Assembly (NCBI RefSeq): GCF_035083965.1
Contig: NC_089732.1
Span: 3,487,383 to 3,551,382 of the forward strand
DNA length: 64,000 nt
Direction of reading: 5' to 3'
Source of the DNA: Branchiostoma lanceolatum
Lineage: Eukaryota > Chordata > Leptocardii > Amphioxiformes > Branchiostomatidae
The notes beneath the pieces were generated by a model. It saw nothing but the letters and a program-made list of their open reading frames with translations, was not told the origin of the DNA and did not search any database. Both the position numbers and the translations under genes were made by a program. Shown here in pieces: positions 9,915 through 24,000 of this stretch. The stretch's first letter is position 1. Each line of letters starts with the position of its first letter.

Positions 9915-12622
9915 GATTCAGAATGCCTATTTACACGGTTGCAATTTCAAATGTATGTCATGAGTTGATGGTCTCAATGACTACGTCAATATATCAATTT
10001 AATGGAATAGTACTCTCGCGAATACCATCAATCTATCAGCATTTATGTCTGATATATGTGCGTGATATTTGTGTATTGGTCGTACGTTATTCAGTCATGC
10101 GGTATTTGAAAGTGCATATCATTCTGATGCTACCATGTCGATAATGTGTGAATTTGAATCATTTTCCATATGTGATATGTGATATGTAGACAACGTTCTC
10201 TGTGTAACAGTGTAACACAGTTGAGATTTGAAAAACATGTGATGTCCTGTAATTTTAGTGAATATTTTAATAAACAAGGAAAATCATATGACAACTGTGT
10301 GATCATTATCATAATGGTATTTGACACGCAAAACATCGTTCAATCTATAATAAGAATAATCGTGCATTGCCTTGCCTCATCCCCATTTCACAATCCAAGA
10401 AATATGATGGACAATATCGATGTTCTCATTGTCACGACTCACGCGATTGGATGTCGTGATTACGGCAAAAACTAGTTTGTACGTATTCATTGTGTGCCAT
10501 GCATGTTGTCTATCTACATCAAACTCTACATCGAACATTAATATCTCTTTCGCTTGCTTTCTTTGTAAAAAAAAAAAGTGGTGTTTCTTGAATACTCGCG
10601 TTCATAAGTATTTATTACGTTCGTTACATGGCGGCTACCTGTGGGTAACCTTCACGATGACCACGTCTATAAATTCAAAGTAAGTCAATTCGTGGCCGGC
10701 CATGGGGACAATGATAGGTTCGAAAGGTCTATCATTTTACGACGCCATTCCGGACGTATTCTAGCAAACAATTACTTTATAATCCTCCATCGCATCAAGG
10801 AAAAATACGACGAGCTACATATTGAATAGGAAGAATTTTTGAAAGCTTCCAGCGGAGGAAAAATTGCCATTTTAGTATCTGAAACCCCATAAAAGTGCCG
10901 CTTATTCCCACGGAGCTCACCGATAATGACGCAATAAAAGGCCACTGCCATCAGGGGGGTCATTCGGGTCGCAACCTCTGACCTGTTCTCAACTTCACGC
11001 TTTGAAAGGGTCATGAGGTCAGCAAATATTTGCAGTTAAATATGAGCGTTTCACTTGGGATGATTGTGGCCAGGGGTAAAAACCTTTACAAGCATAGGTT
11101 ACACATCTCGTAAAGCAGGACTAGCTTTGTATTGGCGGACCGTTACTCTTTTTCAACAGGTAGTTTATGTGAACTATTTACATTTCATTTGTGGGGGCAT
11201 AACCACTTACCTTGGAGAAACCTATTGAAGAAGAGGGTGTTGGACTACAAAATGGATGCCTTCTATCAGTCACCATGAGTGATTTTGTTTTACTAGAAAT
11301 GAATGGATCGAACTGAACTAGATAGCCACATTGCTGGTCTGATCTGATACTAGTATCATACTTCACCCAACGACTCTAGAACTCCCCCTAGCGATCTAAC
11401 CAAGCAACAGTCTAACACACGAAGCGATCACCACTGTCAATCGACAATGTATATGTACTACCTTTGAGTGAAATTAGTAGACAAAACCTGATTTTTAATA
11501 ATTCCTGACAGAGCTGTCTCCAGGACCTGACCCTCCGCTCTGGGATGGACACTTGCTTGTTGGGTAATGTCCTTGTTTTCGCGGGCAAAAAAATAACCCC
11601 AACCGTTTAAAAATCTTAACTTTATGACATGACAATGGGGGAAATGTCTTCTTGTAAGCTTAAAATAGCAGATACAGCAACACAAATTAACAACATGGGC
11701 TCCCAAACAAGGAGGGAAAAAATGAAACTTGAGACAGCCCTGATTCTTGACGATGAAAGATGATGGTATGATTTGACTTAGCCGTGTGACTACCATTAAT
11801 ATTCACACAAGCCTTACTTTGACCTGTTAACGGACTCTAAGATTCCTTATACACAGTTCCTTATCAATATCGTCAGTTTATATGATAATGATGACAGGTA
11901 ACACATGTACAGCATACAATCAATTGCCAACAATAGTTTTAATCACACTCAACGCAATCCTGATTTTCTTTCTGTTTGGAATCGACGACTGTTAACACCG
12001 AACAATACCAACAATAGTGTGTCTACAGACTTACATAATTACACTGATATCTTCGACCTTTCAATCACAACTTAGCACTTTGAATACAGCACATACGGTA
12101 TTATATACATATATAATTTTCTTATCAACTGCGTTGAGACGTGCCTACATTTATCACAAGATATGAACGTACATCATTGGCGCATCCTGACATAATTTGC
12201 CGAGTCACATATAATGATACATCAGAGATCTCCAATTCCCGCAGTATAACCCACCCCTGTATAACTGTCAATGACATCCAGTTGTTTTGTGGTGAACTAA
12301 TCAGGCCGACAACCTCAGTTATTTCAGTTGTATTGTAGCTACGGAAACCTTCGTAATATTTCCTATAATTTGCAGCATGTGTTTTGAGAGCGGGTCTCTT
12401 CAAAGGCTGGTTATTTGCATTATAGTAGAAAAAGTAGACCCGCTGGAAAGGTTTTCAATATCATCACGACCTGAACATTACATTTTATGAAAAACGGCCT
12501 GCGGACGGATTCGAGCTTCTTGTGAATATACAAAGAAACAAAGAAACAAACAATATCAAATTGCAGCAAGGCCCCTCTTACTACGAGATAAATGTAACCC
12601 GGGAGATAAAAGCTAATGGGGG
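9915..12622. other. Convergent intergenic region between the two GPCR genes
   Basis: AT-rich sequence without a supportable gene. Many short ORFs exist on both strands but none carries a recognisable motif. Parts close to either gene may be untranslated exon sequence, which cannot be told from DNA alone. Confidence 0.4.
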
Positions 12623-12973
12623 TTATAATTCTGTTACCACGGCACAATCAGGCCCGTTTACGGAACTTGTTCTGTGAATCGTGGCCTCGTCACTCTTGCT
12701 CCTGTCGAGCTGGACCTGAGATCGGAACGGCGTTCGTGACGTCATGTAGCGGCGGCGATCGAACGCGCTGAGTTCTCTGGCTCCGGGTATGTTTGCAAAC
12801 ACCGCGGTCTGCACGGGATTCATCTGCTGCTCATCGACCTCGTAAGCCGGCCGCACGCACCTGCACAAGACGTCCACAACAACCTCCCGGAAACGCCTCC
12901 CCGTCAGGGAGTACAGGATGAAGTTGATGGCGAAGTTGAGCTTGAACATCAGGCCCAGGGTGAAGGCAATGAC
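12623..12973 (-). CDS. GPCR gene 2, exon 6 (TM7 and tail)
   Basis: Begins after acceptor aatcag| with VIAFTLGLMFKLNF and ends at TAA (12625-12623). Contains NFILY and the cytoplasmic tail. Confidence 0.92.
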   Translation of the reverse strand, partial: VIAFTLGLMFKLNFAINFILYSLTGRRFREVVVDVLCRCVRPAYEVDEQQMNPVQTAVFANIPGARELSAFDRRRYMTSRTPFRSQVQLDRSKSDEATIHRTSSVNGPDCAVVTEL

Positions 12974-15900
12974 CTGATTGTATGACGTAAAACAGACCAC
13001 TTGTCTGAGGTGCATAGTAATGATAATGATAACAATAATGATAATGACTGTTCTCAGTTAAGACCACAGTTTAGCCATGTCTTGAGCAGAATACATCTTG
13101 ACCCATTATTGTTTGTTAGCTGCCATTTTCCTAAGATATCTCAACACACGAGTCTCCATTCTTATGTTCATATTTAAGTACAGCTTACAGTCATTACAGC
13201 TGAGGTGCATGGACAATGATTAAGTTGTTAATTTGTTAATTACTATAATTGTAATAATTTGAAAAATAAAATGACCTGCTTGCGGAAGAACGTGAAGTCG
13301 TCGATGTCGTCCATGGTGCGGGAGGCCAGGTCGTACACCACCACCACGGACTGCGGAACAGTCAGCACGAAGAAGGTCGTGGACACCGTGAACAGCACGA
13401 TGGTGATCTGAAAGAACAAAATACAGATACAACAATGAATACAGCAATAATCATGTGCTGATCCTTCATTGGCAAATGGCAGATAGAGGTAAACATCTTA
13501 ATTTTCTGTTTCAATAGCAACTTTGTGCAATCACTACCTTCTACAGCAGGAGGTTAGCTCATACTGCCATACTCTTTCCTTAATCCTGAGTGCTAAGCAG
13601 AAAAATCAGTATGTAGTTTAAGTACCATGTTTGAAGTCTTTGGCATGAATCGCGGGGCAAAGAACTCACGACCTACAGTGTGCAAGGCGAACACTCTACC
13701 GACTAGGCCATTGTACCGGTTCTAAGATATATGAGAGTCTTCTTAGAGTCTAAGATAAGTCTAAGAGTCTACGATATGTGACAGTTCTTATTGCTGACGT
13801 TTCCAACCTGCTGCTGCCGCTTCTCCGTCTCCACAACCGCGACGGACAGGCTGCGTCGGTCCTGCTTTTTCTGAAAATACAATTGAACACTTTTAGATTG
13901 AAGGCGAAAGGCCTTCCGAGTGATATTTTCAATGGACCAACGTTTGCATGATTACTTCTGTTTGTATGTACACTGGACTTAAATGGACATTTTGATGGTA
14001 GCACCAGTCATCTGCAGTTTGAAAGACAGGCTGTGCTTTTTCTGAATATAGAATCAAAAACGAAAGGCTTTAATGGGTCATCTTTAGAATGCTTAGCTGT
14101 GCATGTATATTTTGGACTTGACTTTAATGGACGTGTTGTATTAGCCAGACCTTCACCAAAGTGAACAACACGAAAGTCAGTAAAAGAATCTGGCTGTTTA
14201 CATTGGACGAGTTTATTGGTTGATTTTATAGTTCAGGCACGGTCTTTATGAAGTGACAGAATCAACCGCCAACAAGGATGGATAACAAAGCCTCTTATCC
14301 GAACACTACTGTAAAAGCAGAAATATTCGCAGTGGTTTTATGTTCGCGGTTATCGCTGTGAACTCTATACCGCAAATTTAAAACCACCGCGAAAAGCCGT
14401 TCCATTGTGTGACTGTAGCGCTATTATTGTTTTAAACGCGAACTCAAAACCACCGCAAACACTCCATTTTCTCCTTACCGCAAAATTAAATCCCCGCGAA
14501 CATTTCTGCATTTACAGTATGTTATGTTATGTTATTTTATGTTATGTTAAGTAATTAAGATAGCATTTTCAGCAACAAAACAGATGAGTTATGTACAAAA
14601 CGTGCACGTACACGACTATGTTAGAAATTGTATGTTAAGTTTACGATCGTACGGCGATCGTATATACGAGGGATGTTACCAGGTCATTTATGCTAGGTAT
14701 GCCTACCCGAAACACTGTTGTGGCGATGATGGTGTTGAGCACGCCCACGGCTGCTGTCGGTATGAGCCGCCCGGCAGCCATGTCGTAGATGGTGATGTTG
14801 AGCCATGTTTCCGGGTCCCGGAACTCACACATGTTATTCCGCTCGACCTGCGCCCAGAACTCCAGACAGCTCACACTGCAGATAACTACAGCCAGGCCTA
14901 ACAACACCTAAAGAACATGATTACAATAATAAATACCGACATGCAACATTTGGTAACTAAGAGCCCAATATAAACGGCTGCATTAACGTGTGTTTATGGT
15001 GGTAGGAAATTCCTTCTTTATCCAAACCAACTATCAAGCGTCAAACTTGTGAAAGCTTGTTTGTGACCTCAAATTTGACAGGTCGTTAGACGAATTTTAT
15101 AGATAAAGAACTTTTTTTTTTTCGCTTTGTGTGTTCTGTTGTCTTTTAAGTCATGATTTATCATTTTGCATGATATTCAAATTATGAAAGTCGAGAGTTG
15201 TACAAATCCAATTTAGATCGCCGTCCAGTGGACTTAAGAGGAATCTTGGAGAAAAAGGTGGAAATGACATCTTTATAAAACTTTGGGGCGAGTTTCCAAA
15301 ACCACAGTGTAAAACCGGTCGAATTGTGCCACCCTCTCGTTCATTCTATCCTTTGATGACTTTGGAATTAATAGCTTCTATTATTGGCTTCACCGAACCG
15401 TTAGCTTTGACTAAACGCATCAGTCATGCTCTACTTCTAGCAAGTTCTACAATTACACTAGTGGAACCAAAGATGCAAAACGGGTACTCATATACGTATG
15501 TATATGAATTATTACAGGTTTATTTACCATACATGAAAAACTAGTACCTCCTCGAAAACAGGTCTCAAAGCACCACGTTTCATGGTGACAAAGACACTGA
15601 ACCAATCCAGTTGGATTTTTAAAATTTTCCTTTTTCACAGACAATGTGATAAAAATGAAATGTGACTAAGCTAGCTAATCAAATAAATTATTGAAGTAGA
15701 ATCCTGGAAAGAGAGGTGGGCATGGCATCTTTTATCAAAACGTTTTGGGCAAGTTTCCAAAGCCGCCGAGTAGCACCGACCACATTGTACTCCCCTCTTG
15801 TTCATTCTATCCTTTGATGACTTTGGAATGAATAGCTTCTATTATTGACTTCACCGGATCGTTAGCTTTGATTAAACACATCGGTCATGCTACGGAATTG

Positions 15901-18010
15901 GTTTCATTATTAGATATCCCCTGGAGGTAAAATTTGTCATGCGTCTATAAATCGACAGCATCGACCAGAAATTAGCGCTTTGTGGCATATACAGTTACTG
16001 ACAGATATACATCTTCCGTACATGGCCACTTTCGGTGTCTACACTCAGTTACTTTGTAAACCGATATCTTGAGTTAGCACTGGATTAACAAAATTGTATA
16101 CAAGCCAATACGAGTCTATCATCGGCATACGGTTCGCTCTTGCGACGCGATAGTGTCATCAGGTACACATGTTGAACGACTTCTGACCTCGGGTCAGAAG
16201 AGTATTATGGTATTGATGACGTCATTTCTACGCAGCATACTACAAGTTGAGGTTTGGGTGAGGTAAGTACATAGAAGGTAAGTCTGTTGTCGACCCTTTA
16301 AAACTTCAGAGACGAGTATTGTGTTAGATAAACCTTCTGGTCAACTTATAGCGTTAGATATAGTGAAGTAAGGGCAAGAAATTTTTAACTAAGTTATCCA
16401 TTGTTTGAAACATTTTAACTCTTCTTGTCTCGACTTCTGCAGCAGCAGAAAACAGTGGACTACTGTAGTACTACTACTACTAACTCTTCTTGAAAGTATG
16501 CTCCTTGTAAGTGAACTTGGAGAGGTCAAGGACAATATCATTATTCACGACTCCGAGTGCAAATGCGCAGCGACATGTACTGTGGGTTATATGTCAAACT
16601 TAAAGCCCCTGAGAAAGAGACAAAACACGTCTGGGCATTGTTTTGGAACGTATGCGAATCGGCAATCGTCGAGACGAGAACTGTTTACAAGTCAGTGGAC
16701 TTAAACTTGCACATGCGTACTTGGAATGGCGAGCGACATTATTTCACCTGTTCTAAAGACATGAAAGATATGAAGACATCCATCAAGTAGCAACGAGAAA
16801 AGTTCCTTATGGAATTAGTTTAAACCTTTGTCTATTCACGAGACTCTCCGAATCGGAATGCAGGCCGCTTTTCATTGAGGTCATGAGGGAAGAGTTAAGG
16901 CTGAGGCAAAATATATAACAAAGAGAAAGTCTACATGATTTAAACTCCTGGTGCATATCAATTAGGCCTTTATTCACATAAAGACCTAAAATGACGGATG
17001 ATCTGAAATATAATGCCCCAAAAGAGAAATAAAGTGGTTGGAACGAATCTCCAACTATGTGTATAATATACCACATGCATTAAGCCTAAGGGGAGAGCAT
17101 CGAAATGAATTATGCCTCGTTGCACTAATCAGCAATAAACAGATGTATACATAACAGTGCAAGGCCCCCGGCTTTTGACTGCAGTCAGTTCCAGTTTATT
17201 AAGATATCCATCAAAGAAATAACTAAAAGGAAATGATCTCTTCCAGAATCAACCCGCACCGACAACACATAAAGAACCACATGTGACAGACGGTTTAAAT
17301 GTCGTGTCAACAGATGTTCATAAAACAGTGCGGGGCCTCAGCCTTTGACAGTAGCCAGTTCCAGTTTATTAAGAAACAAATAGAAAGAAAGAATCTCTTC
17401 CTGAATAAATGTGCACTAACAAAACGTTAAGCATCAAATTGGACAGAGGGTCTAAAATGTCATGTCTACAGAATGATGTATCTATATCTGTTCAGGGCCC
17501 CATCCTTTTGGTTGCAGTCCAAGTTTATTGAGATATTCATCAAGCAACAAATGAAAAGAACGAGTCTCATCCTAAGTAAACACACAGTAACAACACATAA
17601 AGAATCAAATATGACATGTCTAAACTTTCATCTCGCAAAGAAAGGTATGGCGGTAGGGACGCTTTGTATGTTGCATAGTACACGTGCGTTATGGACGAGA
17701 ATGAGAGAGCATCGTTCTCAAATAATTGCTTCGTTTCGCGAATCAACATTAGGCAAATTTATATAATAATACGTTTATTGCAAAGTTGTGACCGTGGGCT
17801 GATTGCAGATAGAGGTCCCGGCGGCGACTATCATTAGCTTCAGTTTATGTTGGGATATCCATCAAGCCATCAATAAAAGATTAGGGAATAGTTTCATCAG
17901 ATTAGCAAGTCATATGAAGGTAAAGTTCAGTGAGAGAAAGTTTCTTCCAAAACTTGTAGGTTGGGAATCGAGAAAAAATTGATTGTATGTAGAGAACTAG
18001 TCACGTGACT

Positions 18011-18062
<52 letters not shown>

Positions 18063-21000
18063 GCACACACATTCACCATAAGGTAGCAGCACATAGTATT
18101 TCTACAGGGGTCGCGAAAAATACTTAACTGTATGGTAGTAAAATAAGTGGGCTTTTAGATCGTACAAATGAGATTGTGAAGTTTGCCCATTCGGCGTATA
18201 GATGCACGTGGCCTTTGCAGCTGCCTGCAAAGGTGAGTCGGCTGCAGTTCCGTATGACCCCGCATGACCCCATTAAAGAGTGGTCGTCAAATAAAATAAA
18301 AAAACTTTTTTAGTTTTCAGTTATTTTGTAGATTGTACCCTCAACTTCAACATATTGGTTTGTCGTGATTTTCTATGGTACCCGACTATGATTTTATCCA
18401 CGTCAATGTCGGTCACTCTGTGGTCCTTAACTATAGAAATACCCATAGTCCGGAAACTGTGTTCTGCTACCATAGGCATGAAGGGTAGGGTCAAAGTTTA
18501 CCACGCACCCTCTTGGTAGTCTTCATGGAGCAGAGTGTGCTCCTGCGCATGGGGTGGCAGACAGCGATGTACCGCTCCACCGTGAAGGCCGTGGTGATCC
18601 AGGCAGACAAGTACCCGGATGAACGCACCAGGAACTTGGTCAGCTTGCAGTACACGTCACTGGCGTGGATCAGCTCGTGGTCGTGGAAGATCTGTAAACC
18701 AACGTGTAATTGTAGTCATTCCATATCATGCATAATCTAATGATAAAAGGTAAACGGGAAGGTAGTCCCATAGCCTTTTTAATGCCGTATGCCGTAGGGG
18801 CAGCGTGGGTTGTTACCTACTGTGTCTAGGGTAAGTATTGGAAGTCGGAGCCCAACCCTCTCCTTCCACTGCCTTTTACCTCTCCAACTTAACTAAAGTC
18901 AGGTGCCCATTTTTGCACCTAATTTGTAAGGAGCAAGGAACGTGAGACCGGTGACGTGACATGATTCGAGTTCGAACCTGTGGGTTCTGGGATCTTCTGG
19001 GCCAAACACCCTGCTGTTACACCACACGATCCACAGGTTGTTGGTGATAATGAAAATGATCTAGGACTGTGGGGAAAGATAACCAGCTTTTTGTATGTTG
19101 AAACATCTTTATTCACATTGAATGAATGATTCATTTACTGACTCATTTGCACATGTCTACTTGCTTTATCAGTTTCGACGCATAAACAGCTTGTTGTGAC
19201 ATAGGAGAAAGGGAAATCTCCCTTTTCATATATGCGTACGTTCATTTATCTAAAAGTACTAGTCTTCCTGTGGTAGTTTATTTCTTCAGGTGTGGAGATT
19301 TAGTCGTATTTTGGCTACTTCGTTAAGAAAAATAGAATAAAGACAGAATCGCGATGGAGGAAAATTCAAACATTCTGCCTATCCGTCTTCCCTCTTCAGA
19401 CTAAAACTGTAAATCGCGGCGTCACATTTGGAGATAGGGACGGTACCCAACTTTGCCTTGGTATGATTACTGGCGCCAAAAGTCGTTTAGAAGTCACTTT
19501 CGTACGTCAATGCTAATGCCTCGTAACGCCGAGGGAACAAACACTCATTTCCGATAGGAGGATCTTCCTCCCGGAGTGGCGCCTCCTTAACAACTACGCT
19601 GTCGTGGACCCAGCGATCATCCTTAATGCAGTAATTAAGGATCATCGTGTTAGGCATGTACTCCTCTGACAGGCTGGCTTAACGTGATAATCCCCCACCC
19701 CGATTGCGTAACAACACGCGACTATCGGATTTACCAGCCCCCACTGAGAATTGTAGGAGATTACAGGAGTTTACGGGATTTTTGCTGTGATAGGGTCTGC
19801 CCCGTGCGGGGTTTTAATCTGTGATTAGGATCTCCATGTCATAAATTGAAAATTACAGTTGCCAAACATTCTACAACTGATCAAAGTTACGAAACAGAAA
19901 GAGCAAAGTGTAAGTGAGCGTTTGTAAATAAGTATAAAAGAGCGAGAGAGTGTAAAACAATATGTGAACAATGTTTACTCCTGTAGCGACTTTCATGAGC
20001 AACTAAGTTGATTTCAAGATGGCCGCCCTTTTAGAAGTCCACCATGATCAAAAATCAGTTCCCCTAACCCGCTTCAAATTACTGTAGGAGACTGAAATTA
20101 CTCATATCTAATAATGAATGTCTCTGTAGGTGACATGCCTATTTTCATTTTCTGGACTCCAGACAGTTTCTCTGTTACAGCTGTAAGGATGGAGTGAGGT
20201 GTGATATCATAGCCAGTTGAATTCATATCTGAATATGTGATGTGTTGATTAAAGTTTTTTTTTCATTAACCAAGAGAAACGAAACTTGACATATCTGCTA
20301 AGTGCTTAACGACTAAGACGTGTGCAAGAAGTTTTGTTTCACTAAGTTATTGGGAAGTAGTCTACACAAACTTTAAATCGACACAAGGCGTATTCTGTTA
20401 AACTCTCTGAATTCAACTTACCTCATTTCAGGATAATAGACGGGGTTAAGAAATGAAAATAGATCTGTGGCCTATACAGATATGCATTTTTATATTTCAG
20501 GCTGTTACATTAAATGTAAGCGGGCCAGGAAATGTTTTAGCTGAACCACCTTTGTAACTCCTTTGCTTGTGATAGACTTCAAATGACTGAAATCAACTCA
20601 GTGACTTATGCAAATCTATATAAGCAACAAATTGAGATATCTCAGTCTCAAGGATATATTCGTGCCTTTACTTTTGTTTCAAATGTCAGCTCATTCGATA
20701 AAAAGATAATTTGCTTTGATACGATTGACAGTACTTTTTGGGCTTGCCCTCGTATGGGCTTAGTACGTGGTAAATATAAAAACATTGTTGGAATAATTGA
20801 CAAAATAAGATGTTTAAGGTTGAAAGTTCATCTGTGTTGGTAGAAATCATTATGCAACAGGTTTTACTGTAATTTCCAACACAAAAATTGGACTTACCCA
20901 AATTTACGACTGTACAACACCAGTCTAAGACTCCAGTGGGTATTAGTCCAATTTTTTTTTTTGTATTGGACATTACAGTTAAAACTTGTTTCATAATTGA

Positions 21001-24000
21001 AATGTTTAAGCTTTTTATTTTCAGTGTCCCTAGCCATTAAATACTGCACCCTAATTTGCTGATTGTTTCCCGACTCCAATATTCCCTCCATGTCTGACCC
21101 AATAAACAGGAAACCGGTCACCTTTCCCGCGTAAAGGTTACACCTAATTTCCAACACGGATTTAACGATCGGAAATTTCGATTGAGGATCCTCTCGAGGT
21201 TTTACCTTTGTGGATAATTGTTTCAAGGGTCAGGCGACGCATGTCGTGATAACCCCATTCAAGTAAGGGGCGACCGCGCTGCGACAGAGCTGCGACCACG
21301 CTGCGACGTTTTACAGATCGCTAAAACGAATTTCACAGATAATTTTTTTTTAGCCGTATTTTTACATTTAACATGATATTCTAATTATGAAATCATGGTA
21401 TACAGTTTTTCTAGGTTGTGAATAATAGGTTGTGGATAATTGTTTCAAGGGTCAGGCGACGCATGTCGTGATAACCCCATTCAAGTAAGGGGCGACCGCG
21501 CTGCAAACGTGCTGCAACCTGAAGTTGAACAAATTTCATAGATAGAAATCGAATCTTTTTACGTTTTGTATGTTTTACTGTCTTTTTAGCCGTACTTAAA
21601 CATTTAACATGATTATCCAAGGATGAAATCATGGTTTACAGGTTTTCGAGGTTTCACATCTGTGGTTAATTGTTTCAAGGGCCAGGCGACGCATGTCGTA
21701 ATACCCCCATTCAAGTAAGGGGCGACCGCGCTGCGAAAATGCTGCGACCTGAAGTTGGACGAATTTCATAAATAGAAATCGAATCTTTTTATGCTTTGTA
21801 TGTCTTTTTAGCCGTAATTTTACATTTAACAAGGATGAAATCATTCCAAGGATGAAATCATGGTTTACAGGTTTTCGAGGTTTCACATTTGTGGTTAATT
21901 GTTTCAAGGGTCAGGCGACGCATGTCATAATACCCCCATTCGAGTAAGGGGCAACCACGCTGCGACCAACCTAAAGTTTGACAGATCGCTAAGCGAATTT
22001 CGTACTACTTCATTGAACTGTTTCTTCAGGTACATTATAAGAAAGATAGTTGGCTTGAAAACAGCATTTATTGGGGAGAACAGCTGAAGAAAGAAGAGCC
22101 CGAACAATCAATTTATTCTTTCTGTAGCATAAGGAGGTTAATGGCTTTTTATTGCTGGAAGAGTTGAGTCTGATGTCCAATTTCTATTTCACGGCCTTTT
22201 TGTAATAACTTCATAAAACCTACAAAAGTGTAAATCGTAAAGAAAGCGATTGAGCTGATGTTGCCAAGAGAAACGTGCCTCGTGAAATCCCATTCATAAC
22301 CTTTTATTAGTACCTCAAACCTACGGCATGTTTATTAAATCTGAAATGAGAAAGAAGAGATTTATAGGTATAGACATAGAGCACATAGGGCTTGTTCTGA
22401 GCACATGTGAAATTACTGGCATTCACAGGCAATTCTAAGTCCCCTCGTGCATATCCGCTTTGATCAGAAACACCGTGGCATGTCTATTCATGTTCACATG
22501 CGGCAGAACCCGCTGGAAACCTCAAGATAAGCTTAAGCATAGTGCAGATGAGCGCGCATACATTTACGCTGCAGTAGATAGCGCAGGATCAAGTGGGGGA
22601 ATTCAATGAACACGTAATGAAGCGTCAGGTTAGCATTTCATGTATATTGATGTTACAGTACAGAGGTGGCCGGGTAACCATCCGTACAGGGCTGTTACAG
22701 GCGTTCGTTACAGATAAAGTAATGTTCGACCAGGGGAGAGAGAACTAGAGGAGGACTAGAATTGATACCAGACTACTCCGCAGTACTGAAAGTGTTAATG
22801 ACCTGAGAACCTCAACTTGTAGACAAGGTTTGATGGTTATTTCAATATGCTGTCAATTTGTGCTTGTTTGTAGATTTGAGGTAGAAAACTAATAGCGGAG
22901 AAACAAGAACTAATTGGAGGGTTATTGATGAATTGGTCAAAGTGTGCTCTTGTATTTAATGAATGCATACCATTGAGTCTTTGGAAGGACATTTATGTAT
23001 CCACTGCGTGTCTCGCGCCACGGAAACCCATTTCCCTCGCAGATTCAGGCTACTTATCTCCCTCGCCCTTTAAGTGTGATAAACTTAAAATATGTAAGTC
23101 CACGCGCTGAAGTTTCTCAGCGATCACTAGATATGCGGCATCTTCACATGTAGATTAGTTTGTATGCCCTAAGGATTTTGATGTTAGAATGGGGGCCAGT
23201 TATTTAAGACAGGGAGTAGACAGGTTGGTAACATTGCACCTTTGAAAATGAACCTGCTAAATGACTATTCCCGAATGTTGTGAGATAGGATCTGCAGATT
23301 TTGGTCAAACGTCTCTCCGCGTGACAGCTTCGTAATTCGATGGCAAAAATAGCACAGGATGAATTCGAGGCAGCCTTGAAAGTTTCAAAAGAAATGTTCA
23401 AACTGTAATAACAAATCATACCATACTTTTGAAAAAAGAAACAAAAGAAATAAAAACTATCATGAGATAGGATCTGCAGATGTTGGTTCAACGTCTCTCC
23501 GCGTGACAGCTTCGTAATTCGATGGCAAAAATAGCACAGGCTGAATTCGAGCAAGGACATTATATAATGTCCCTGATTCTAGGCAGCTTTGAAAGTTTCA
23601 AAAGAAATGTTCAAACTAATAACAAATCATACCATCCTGTTGAAAGAGTTTTGAAGAAAGCAAATACTTATGATAAAGAGCAGTAGCACACCATACGTGC
23701 CATGGTCACGCTTAAATGACTCTTCTGGCACTGGCAATGCTTAACCAAAGGTTTATCGCGCATGGCCATAAATATCGCGCATGGCTCATCCAAGCCGTGA
23801 CACAGACAAGCAATTTCCTATTTCAGATATAACCGCAACGTTGAAAGCCTGGTTTGCACACTGCCTATGAACTGGAGACATTCTGATATCAGCTTCCTTT
23901 ACTTGATCAATTGACCACAATTTTAATTGCCTTGCTTACAAGCCTACTGGACATCCTATGAGCTGGAGCCTTCCTGATATTAGCTTCCTTTACTTGACCG

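Noticed and set aside
21200..21990. Possible CRISPR-like array (regular direct repeats)
   Set aside because: Units of about 225 bp diverge along their whole length and have no short constant repeat with unique spacers; this is a eukaryotic tandem repeat.
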